Shown here in pieces: positions 1 through 4,874 of a stretch of DNA of 5,918 nt (positions are counted from its first letter, which is position 1; each line of letters opens with the position of its first letter). The notes under the pieces were generated by a model that had not been told where the DNA came from, searched no databases, and saw nothing but the letters and a program-made list of their open reading frames with translations. Source of the DNA: Candidatus Accumulibacter sp. UBA704. GTDB taxonomy: Bacteria; Pseudomonadota; Gammaproteobacteria; Burkholderiales; Rhodocyclaceae. The stretch covers positions 1,653 through 7,570 of the forward strand of contig DBMG01000100.1 of NCBI GenBank assembly GCA_002304785.1, in the 5' to 3' direction. A program made the translations under genes and the position numbers.

Positions 1-407
1 AGACTGTGCCGGTGATGTCCGGGAAAAAGTTTGCGCGACAGCTTCACGGTGCACAAGCTGGTGGCGCGGAAATCGATGCCGAGGCGCTTGAATTCGTGCT
101 TGAGGAAACCGTAGTCGAAACGTGCATTGTGGGCGACGAACAGGCGTCCCCGCAGTTTTTCCAGCAGCGTCGCAGCCAGTTGCTCGAAGCGGGGAGCGGA
201 TGCCACCATCGCCGTATCGATCCCGGTCAGGCCGGTGATGAACGGCGGCACAGGGCGTCCGGGGTCGACCAGGCAGCTCCATTCGCTGACACCGTCCGCG
301 GACACTTCGACGACGCCGATTTCGATGATCCGGTCGTTGGCGAAATTGGCACCCGTGGTTTCCAGGTCGACGAAGACCAAAGGCTCGCGAATTGTCAGGT
401 TGCTCAT
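1..407 (-). CDS. DnaQ-like DEDDh 3'-5' exonuclease, N-terminal part (cut by the left edge)
   Basis: Read on the minus strand from ATG at 407-405, 135 complete residues are visible before the window ends. Residues 11-19 are VFVDLETTG, the ExoI motif of DnaQ-family exonucleases, with metal-binding Asp14 and Glu16. Residues 91-102 (VAHNARFDYGFL) are the ExoII motif, with Asp98. LCTVKLSRKLFP (118-129) and the following HRHS match the stretch that leads into the LDALxxR segment of the DNA polymerase III epsilon family. The ExoIII motif, with the catalytic His and last Asp, lies beyond the edge. Such proteins remove nucleotides from DNA 3' ends in proofreading or repair. Several betaproteobacterial relatives carry a C-terminal GIY-YIG (UvrC/Cho-like) nuclease domain; whether this one does cannot be seen. 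An AGGAA ribosome-binding site lies 4 bases upstream of the ATG. Only 18 bases separate the start codon from the terminator of tctC. Confidence 0.9.
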   Translation of the reverse strand, partial: MSNLTIREPLVFVDLETTGANFANDRIIEIGVVEVSADGVSEWSCLVDPGRPVPPFITGLTGIDTAMVASAPRFEQLAATLLEKLRGRLFVAHNARFDYGFLKHEFKRLGIDFRATSLCTVKLSRKLFPGHHRHS

Positions 408-425
408 CCGTTCCTGTCTGCTCGG

Positions 426-459
426 AAAAAGACAACGGGCGGTTTGCACCGCCCGTTGT
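426..459 (-). terminator. Intrinsic terminator of tctC
   Basis: A perfect 11-bp inverted repeat (432-442 with 449-459, arm ACAACGGGCGG) encloses a 6-base loop. On the minus strand it is followed by C and then five T (430-426). It starts 48 bases after the tctC stop, so it should end the transporter transcript. It also lies just before the exonuclease gene, which leaves that gene almost no room for its own promoter. Confidence 0.88.
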
Positions 460-506
460 GTAGCATGTGGCCTTGTAGTGGCCGGAATGGCCGCTATTTT
501 ACGCCA

Positions 507-1517
507 TTAGTTCGCGGGCTTCGGAATGCCGAATTTCTCGGGCGAATCCTTGCCGGCGCCGGCGTCGTAGATCAGCCAGGACATCTGCGAACGCCAGGTA
601 TTCATGAAGTCGCGCGCTTCCTTGCCAGTCAGGCCAATGACGTCGAGTCCGTTGTTGATCGTGTAGTTGACGAACTTGCTGTCGTTCAGCGCGAACTTGT
701 AGGCGTCGGTCAGCTTGTTGAGGATCGGTTGCGGGGTTCCCTTCTTGACGAACACGCCGTAGAAGAAGCCTGACGCCTTCATCGACGAGGTAAAGGCAGG
801 ATTCAGCTTGGTGATGTACGGAACTTCCGGGATGGCAGGGTTCGGCTTGTTGTTCATGATTGCCAGTGCACGCACGTCGCCGTTCTTGACGTACTGGACG
901 GCGGCACCAACTGCCAGGCCGCTGACATCCAGCTGCTTGCCGAGAAGCGCGGTAACGAGCGGGCCGTCGCCCGGGAAGGCCACCGGATTGAAGGTAACGC
1001 CTTCAACCTTCTTAAGCAGCATCGAGGTGACCCAAGGTTGTCCGCCGACACCGCTGGTGCCGATCGAGAGCTTGCCGGGATTGGCCTTGGCGGCCTTGAT
1101 CAGGTCGTCATAGGTCTTGATGGGGGAATCCTTCGGAACAACGATGACGGTCGACCCCTGCACCGATAGGATGACCGGTTCGAAATCGTCATAGCTCAGA
1201 GGAGAAAGACCGAGCACTTGGTACAGCTGGGGGTTTTCGGCATGGAACATGACCGTGTAGCCATCGGCTGGAGCGGAGGCGACCGCCTGTGCCGCAATGG
1301 CGCCGGTTGCGCCCGTCTTGTTGGCCAGGATGACGGATTGCTTAAGGATCTTTTCGGCGATTGGTGTCATCAGACGCGTAACGGTATCGGTACCACCGCC
1401 CGCACCCCAGGCGATCACGCCGTTGATCGGACGATCAGGATAGTCTGCAGCACCGGCGAAACCAGCCGCCATGAGTCCTGTCACCAGAACCAGTTTTGAC
1501 CATTTGATGATTCTCAT
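507..1517 (-). CDS. tctC: Tripartite tricarboxylate transporter substrate-binding protein (TctC/Bug family)
   Basis: This 336-residue secreted protein should bind a small carboxylate in the periplasm and deliver it to the TctA/TctB membrane complex. Residues 1-23 form a signal peptide: positively charged MRIIK, a hydrophobic core, and an AGA site before ADYP. The mature start YPDRPI (26-31) is the usual first strand of Bug proteins. GAGGGTD (38-44) is the conserved glycine loop with the ligand-facing Asp44. NKTGATGAIAAQAVASAP and DGYT (66-88) match the family's second signature. The length is normal for the family (about 320-335). The start is supported by AAGGAGA seven bases upstream. An intrinsic terminator follows the stop. 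It is the last gene of the tct cluster, separated from it by 149 bases that hold a candidate promoter. The ligand (citrate, other di/tricarboxylate, amino acid or aromatic acid) cannot be assigned from sequence. Confidence 0.93.
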   Translation of the reverse strand: MRIIKWSKLVLVTGLMAAGFAGAADYPDRPINGVIAWGAGGGTDTVTRLMTPIAEKILKQSVILANKTGATGAIAAQAVASAPADGYTVMFHAENPQLYQVLGLSPLSYDDFEPVILSVQGSTVIVVPKDSPIKTYDDLIKAAKANPGKLSIGTSGVGGQPWVTSMLLKKVEGVTFNPVAFPGDGPLVTALLGKQLDVSGLAVGAAVQYVKNGDVRALAIMNNKPNPAIPEVPYITKLNPAFTSSMKASGFFYGVFVKKGTPQPILNKLTDAYKFALNDSKFVNYTINNGLDVIGLTGKEARDFMNTWRSQMSWLIYDAGAGKDSPEKFGIPKPAN

Positions 1518-1555
1518 GCGTTTCTCCTTAGTTAATTAAACCAATCAACGAGTGA

Positions 1556-1584
1556 TTCATAAGATTGGGTACCACCGTCATCAA
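1556..1584 (-). promoter_or_regulatory. Candidate sigma-70 promoter for tctC
   Basis: On the minus strand a TTGATG -35 box (1584-1579; 4 of 6 matches) lies 17 bases from a TATGAA -10 box (1561-1556; 4 of 6). This gives a start near 1549 and a leader of about 32 bases that includes the tctC ribosome-binding site. A small inverted repeat, AATCA-N5-TGATT (1543-1557), overlaps the end of the -10 box and the predicted start. The palindrome TTAATTAA (1532-1539) lies in the leader. Either could be a regulator site, but short AT-rich repeats arise by chance. I see no terminator between the 1667-2236 gene and this point, so read-through from the upstream genes remains possible. Confidence 0.4.
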
Positions 1585-1666
1585 CGCCCCAAGACGGACG
1601 AGTCATGGAGAGAAGAATAAGAGCATTTCACACTAGCAACAAACAATACGCGGGATGAAACAACTG

Positions 1667-2236
1667 TTATCTGACATTGCCAAGCAACAGCGCCTGCAAA
1701 TAATTGACCGCCTCGCGCCGGCCATGCTTGAACTCGATGGCCCTGGCGATCAGGATGTCCGGTCCGAGTTTACTGGAATCGATGTCGCGCTTTACGCCTT
1801 CTATAACCTCATCCAGGCGCTCTGGTTTGACCCCGGTCAGAAATACGTGCGGATAGGCTCCCACCAGTTCCTTGTAATACATCTTGCGATTCTCATCGAG
1901 CAGCAGGCGCGTTTCTTCCGGTCCGCGCTGGCCGAATAACTGCCCAGCCAAGCCGCGGCACGGAACGTTGATGTCGAATTCCCGGTTTTCCAGTTTTGCG
2001 GCGTCGAATTCCTGTTCGGCGAGCCTACCGTACGCAACCATCGCCTTGCTGTGCACGCGCCGCCATGGCTGGGCGTTGTGGAGCCTGAAGCGTACCGTCA
2101 TGTATACGGCAACGACCAGAAACGGAACATACAACACCCAGGTGATGGGGCCGCTCAGGAGATTGATCCCGATGCCGCAGGCGACCACCGTCAAGACCGA
2201 TGGCCAGCCAAACCCGAAAAAACACGAAATCCTCAT
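1667..2236 (-). CDS. Unrecognised 189-aa protein with two membrane helices, inside the tct cluster
   Basis: I do not recognise this family. The N-terminus holds two hydrophobic segments, about residues 9-27 and 31-48, with little between them, so it looks like a helical hairpin. Arginines and lysine straight after the second segment (R49, R51, R59, R60, K64) favour a cytoplasmic C-terminal region. That region (about 50-189) is soluble, charged and probably helical, with no motif I can name. The gene begins 21 bases after the tctA stop and in the same reading frame. No strong Shine-Dalgarno sequence is well placed: GGAG abuts the ATG, and the better spaced purine run GAGAAAG, eight bases away, is weak. 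Expression may therefore depend on translation of tctA. Codon use and the hydrophobic N-terminus support a real gene. TTT systems normally need only TctA, TctB and TctC, so this could be an accessory, stability or regulatory partner, but that is inference from position alone. Confidence 0.75.
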   Translation of the reverse strand: MRISCFFGFGWPSVLTVVACGIGINLLSGPITWVLYVPFLVVAVYMTVRFRLHNAQPWRRVHSKAMVAYGRLAEQEFDAAKLENREFDINVPCRGLAGQLFGQRGPEETRLLLDENRKMYYKELVGAYPHVFLTGVKPERLDEVIEGVKRDIDSSKLGPDILIARAIEFKHGRREAVNYLQALLLGNVR

Positions 2237-2257
2237 CTCCGATGCTTTCTCGTCTTG

Positions 2258-3769
2258 TCAGGCTGTTTTCTTGCCGAACATACTCTTGATCGCCCCCGTG
2301 ATCTTTGGATTCGAGACAATCGCCGTCAGGAACATCATGGCCAGGATGATCAGAGATATCGTGTTGCTTACCATCCCCTCGAAGAAAGCCATGGCGTTGC
2401 CGTGCGTCAGTTGAACGCCTCGACGGAAGTTTTCGTCGATGATAGGTGTCAGGATCACCCCAAGAACGAGCGGCGCGACCGGGTAATCGTAGCGCTTCAT
2501 GAAGTAACCGACGATCCCGAAGCCGATCATCCAGTAGATGTCGGTAATGCTGTTCTGGATTGAATAACCGCCGACAAAAGTCAGCACCACGATGATCGGG
2601 ATGATGTAGGGCTTCGGAATCTCGACGATTTTGCTGAAGGCGCGGATGCCCGTCATGCCCCAGACGTAGAGGAATACGTTGGCCAGGAGCAGCGAGCCGA
2701 CGACGAACCAGAAAAACTCCGGTTGCTCGCGCATCAGCATCGGTCCGGGACGCAGTCCGTGAATGATCAGCGCTCCGATCAGCACGGCGGTCACCGAGTC
2801 TCCAGGGATGCCCAGCGTCATCATCGGCACAAAGGCTCCGCCTATGGCCGCATTGGCTGCCGCTTCAGGGGCAATCAAGCCCTGGTAGGCACCGTGGCCG
2901 AAGGGCGCGGGGTACGGGTTCTTGACCGTGCGCTTGGCATGGTCGTAGGCCATTAGTGCGGCGATGTCGCCGCCGGTGCCAGGCAGGGCGCCCACGATCA
3001 CGCCGATGGTCGATGCACGCAGCGTGAGGAACATGTTGTCCCACACAGCCGCCCATTCCGGAGTGATACGGTCGATGCTCTGCTTGACCGGCAAGGCCTT
3101 GGTCTGCAGTTGCATCAAGGCTTCCGAGATGCCGAAGGTCCCGATCATGATGACCACGAAATGGATGCCGCCGAGCATATTCAGCGAGCCGAAAGTCATG
3201 CGGCCTTGCCCGGTTTCCGGATCCATGCCGATCAGTCCGACGACGATGCCGATGAACGCCGTGATCAGTGCCTTGATCATGTTGCCCTCGGACAGGCTGC
3301 CGACCAGGAACAAGCCCATGAAGGCCAGCAGGAAGTAGTCGCGCGCCTGGAAGACCAGCGCCAGTTGGGCGATCATCGGAGCGAACAGTGCCAGGACGAC
3401 GATGCCCAGGAAGTTGCCGATAACGGCCTGGGTCGTCGAGAGTCCCATGGCCTGGCCGGCCATCCCCATCTTGGCCAGCGGGAAGCCGTCGAAACACGAG
3501 GCGACCGCCGCCGGTGCGCCGGGGATATTGAGCAGGATGCCCGAGCGCGCTCCGCCATACACTCCGCCGGTATAGATGCCGACCATGACAGCCAGCGCCG
3601 GCAGCACTTCCCAGGAAAACGTAAAGGATATCAGTAGCGACACGGCCATCGTCACCGAGAGTCCAGGAATCGCGCCGACGTAGAGTCCGACCAGCGTGCC
3701 GCCGGCAATCCAGCCGATCAGGCCGAGACTCATGAATGGCTGAAGAATGCCTTCCAAACCGTTATACAT
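2258..3769 (-). CDS. tctA: Tripartite tricarboxylate transporter large permease subunit TctA
   Basis: This 503-residue polytopic membrane protein is the translocating subunit of a secondary, ion-coupled TTT transporter. Two family signatures are plain. In the first half are GLYVGAIPGLS (28-38) and YGGARSGILLNIPGAPAA (71-88), followed by FDGFPLAK. In the second half are GALPGTGGDIAALMAYD (260-276) and the stretch from APEAAANAAIGG (300-311) to LGIPGD (319-324). The paired PG-containing re-entrant motifs are the internal duplication expected of TctA. GMDPETGQGRMTFG (181-194) is also typical. Length is normal (about 500). I start at MYNGLEG rather than at the far upstream in-frame start at 3952, because the extra 61 residues are Ser/Arg/Cys-rich, overlap tctB and look like an out-of-frame shadow. 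The chosen ATG has GGAGGA eight to ten bases upstream. It lies 19 bases after the tctB stop, indicating one operon. Confidence 0.95.
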   Translation of the reverse strand: MYNGLEGILQPFMSLGLIGWIAGGTLVGLYVGAIPGLSVTMAVSLLISFTFSWEVLPALAVMVGIYTGGVYGGARSGILLNIPGAPAAVASCFDGFPLAKMGMAGQAMGLSTTQAVIGNFLGIVVLALFAPMIAQLALVFQARDYFLLAFMGLFLVGSLSEGNMIKALITAFIGIVVGLIGMDPETGQGRMTFGSLNMLGGIHFVVIMIGTFGISEALMQLQTKALPVKQSIDRITPEWAAVWDNMFLTLRASTIGVIVGALPGTGGDIAALMAYDHAKRTVKNPYPAPFGHGAYQGLIAPEAAANAAIGGAFVPMMTLGIPGDSVTAVLIGALIIHGLRPGPMLMREQPEFFWFVVGSLLLANVFLYVWGMTGIRAFSKIVEIPKPYIIPIIVVLTFVGGYSIQNSITDIYWMIGFGIVGYFMKRYDYPVAPLVLGVILTPIIDENFRRGVQLTHGNAMAFFEGMVSNTISLIILAMMFLTAIVSNPKITGAIKSMFGKKTA

Positions 3770-3788
3770 GTCTTGCTTCCTCCAGCGA

Positions 3789-4277
3789 TTACGGCAGAAC
3801 GACCCGGAACAGGGTCGAGAAGATGAGATACAGCACGGCGAGCGTGCCGGCAGAAACGGCGATCTTGAGCAGCAGCTTCTTCGGATCGAGCAGGTACATG
3901 GTCGCGACCAGGAACAGGAACGTGGCCGGGAGGAAATGGATGGTCTCGACAATGAATCCGTAGATCGTCAGGGTGACGAGCAGGATCACGACTTCCCGGT
4001 CGAACAGGTGGTGCATGAGGTCGGCGAAAGTTCCTTCCTTGTAGCCTTTCGTGGCGAACTGTATCCCGAGACCGATGATCATCAGGATCAGAATGCCGCC
4101 GACGAGTTGCGGAATGCTGCCAGGTCCGGCGGCATGCCCCTGAAAAATCCCCTCGCTTTTCAAAGAATCGACAAACAGCGCTACGCAGATGATGAACAGC
4201 AACAGCATCATCTTGTATTCGCCCTTGGGACGCGAGTGATCGGTGACGATCGATCCGTCTTGTGCGTGTTCCGACAT
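3789..4277 (-). CDS. tctB: Tripartite tricarboxylate transporter small membrane subunit TctB
   Basis: This 162-residue protein is the small, poorly conserved membrane subunit that partners TctA. A polar cytoplasmic N-terminus (1-21) is followed by hydrophobic segments at about 23-39, 57-76, 96-112, 114-130 and 135-158. The AAGPGSIP motif (49-56) just before the second segment is characteristic of TctB. Identification rests on this motif, size, topology and its place directly before tctA. The frame is open upstream to an earlier ATG at 4343, but the added 22 residues (Pro/Arg-rich) do not resemble a TctB N-terminus. The ATG at 4277 has AAAGGG six bases upstream, so I prefer it. It is the first gene of the cluster. 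The order tctB-tctA-(extra gene)-tctC differs from the tctC-tctB-tctA order of the classical Salmonella operon. Confidence 0.9.
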   Translation of the reverse strand: MSEHAQDGSIVTDHSRPKGEYKMMLLLFIICVALFVDSLKSEGIFQGHAAGPGSIPQLVGGILILMIIGLGIQFATKGYKEGTFADLMHHLFDREVVILLVTLTIYGFIVETIHFLPATFLFLVATMYLLDPKKLLLKIAVSAGTLAVLYLIFSTLFRVVLP

Positions 4278-4374
4278 GTTTTGCCCTTTTCTAGTAGTCC
4301 TGAATGACGCTGCGGGTGGTCTGATTTCCGCGCGCGGCAACAAAAAACAAAATGCCGAGGCGGCGATGGCTTGC

Positions 4375-4391
4375 CACCTGATCGACAGGTG
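4375..4391. promoter_or_regulatory. 17-bp palindrome CACCTG-N5-CAGGTG upstream of tctB
   Basis: Perfect 6-bp arms (4375-4380 and 4386-4391) are separated by ATCGA. The centre is about 105 bases upstream of the tctB start. The size and spacing suit the binding site of a dimeric regulator such as a GntR- or LysR-type protein. As RNA it could instead be a small hairpin in the leader. No regulator gene is visible in the window to link it to. Confidence 0.35.
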
Positions 4392-4483
4392 CCTTTGGCG
4401 ACTTGACGATACTCACGACATCAATACACCCATACACAACCAACTGCCTTCCGGGTTCGGGAGTCTGGGCCATGACAAGGGAG

Positions 4484-4570
4484 CGGGTTGGTCAAGGCAT
4501 TTTCCGTCGTGCCGTAACCGACCGTTTTGGGGCTCGGCGTGAATCTTAATGAGGCGCCAGAACCAACCCG
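4484..4570 (-). other. Possible folded leader element closed by a 9-bp inverted repeat
   Basis: CGGGTTGGT (4484-4492) and ACCAACCCG (4562-4570) are exact complements 69 bases apart. Read on the minus strand, the enclosed segment offers three short inner pairings: GGCG with CGCC, CCGA with TCGG, and GGCA with TGCC. With the outer helix this could form a multi-branched RNA fold in the tctB leader. It lies directly downstream of the candidate promoter at 4601-4629. Four-base helices are common by chance in GC-rich DNA, and I match it to no known riboswitch class. Confidence 0.25.
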
Positions 4571-4600
4571 TTTCATGGGTGCCGTTTGTCCACACCCTTT

Positions 4601-4629
4601 ATTGTAGGAACAAATTAAACATCTGCCTT
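4601..4629 (-). promoter_or_regulatory. Weak candidate promoter for the tct operon
   Basis: On the minus strand TACAAT (4606-4601; 5 of 6 matches to the -10 consensus) lies 17 bases from AAGGCA (4629-4624; 3 of 6 for -35). It sits in the AT-richest part of the gap. Transcription would start near 4594 and give a leader of about 315 bases before tctB. A second -10-like box, TATACT at 4673-4668, has no fitting -35. An activator-dependent promoter closer to tctB cannot be excluded. Confidence 0.25.
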
Positions 4630-4744
4630 ATGTTCCGTTTTTTTGATGGCGACAAGTTCGCACGCAGAGTATATGAAGTCAATACGATTTTACTGATAGA
4701 GGTCATCGCCTCCGGGAATGTCGGGAGCGCGGAAAAATCGTGGG

Positions 4745-4782
4745 CCGGCGATGGGGAAACGCGAGCTGGTTTCCTCCGGCGA
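4745..4782. repeat. Short hairpin flanked by 7-bp direct repeats
   Basis: CCGGCGA occurs at 4745-4751 and again at 4776-4782. Between them GGGGAAAC (4753-4760) can pair with GTTTCCTC (4769-4776) around an 8-base loop, with one G-T wobble. There is no U-tract, so it is not a terminator. Its function is unknown and chance is possible. Confidence 0.3.
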
Positions 4783-4787
4783 CAATG

Positions 4788-4821
4788 AAAAAGCCTGCCT
4801 TCTTTCGAGTCGGCAGGCTTT
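4788..4821 (-). terminator. Intrinsic terminator of nrdJ
   Basis: A perfect 10-bp stem (AAAGCCTGCC at 4790-4799 with GGCAGGCTTT at 4812-4821) encloses a 12-base loop. On the minus strand it runs into five T (4792-4788). It lies 53 bases after the nrdJ stop codon and separates nrdJ from the transporter operon. The plus-strand side (TTTCATTT) is a weaker tract, so some bidirectional function is possible, although no plus-strand gene needs it. Confidence 0.88.
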
Positions 4822-4874
4822 CATTTGGCATCGACGGGACCAGGCAACGCCGGTCTTGACGCGTGGGAATCGCT

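Larger units (their letters stand above)
4278..4787. other. Intergenic region between the nrdJ terminator and tctB, no gene supported
   Basis: About 510 bases with short open frames on both strands but none with a good ribosome-binding site, plausible composition or recognisable product. Bases about 4600-4700 are clearly AT-richer than the surroundings and hold the best -10-like boxes on the minus strand. The rest contains several inverted repeats listed separately, plus a perfect palindrome CCGCGCGCGG at 4328-4337. The most likely role is promoter, leader and regulator-binding region of the tct operon. I see no transposase remnant, tRNA or attachment site. Confidence 0.6.

Noticed and set aside
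6..773. Plus-strand open frame of 255 codons across the left end
   Set aside because: It lies antisense to the exonuclease gene and to tctC and runs through the terminator hairpin. Both minus-strand genes have clear family motifs, so this is a GC-rich shadow.
2025..2225. Alternative minus-strand frame starting GTG at 2225, suggesting a frameshift in the 189-aa gene
   Set aside because: It has an AGGA-like sequence upstream, but its product quickly becomes Arg/His-rich. The other frame keeps two continuous hydrophobic helices and stays open to 1667.
3770..3952. N-terminal extension of tctA to an upstream in-frame start at 3952
   Set aside because: The added residues are Ser/Arg/Cys-rich, overlap tctB coding sequence and do not resemble TctA. 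The ATG at 3769 has a strong, well-spaced ribosome-binding site.
4278..4343. N-terminal extension of tctB to an ATG at 4343
   Set aside because: The extra 22 residues are Pro/Arg-rich and unlike a TctB start. The ATG at 4277 has AAAGGG at good spacing.
4413..4595. 60-codon minus-strand frame starting GTG at 4595, as a leader peptide or small gene
   Set aside because: The start is poorly spaced from any ribosome-binding site and the composition looks like non-coding sequence. It overlaps the possible structured leader.
4645..4657. FNR/CRP-like half-sites around TTGATGGCGACAA
   Set aside because: The spacing is one base short of the FNR consensus and the second half-site matches poorly, so it does not stand out from chance.
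4549..4788. 79-codon plus-strand frame in the intergenic region
   Set aside because: No ribosome-binding site, no recognisable motif, and the frame runs across repeats up to the terminator.
4741..4790. Resemblance of GGCGATGG to the fluoride riboswitch core
   Set aside because: The conserved pairing partners and pseudoknot sequences are missing, and no plus-strand gene follows for it to control.
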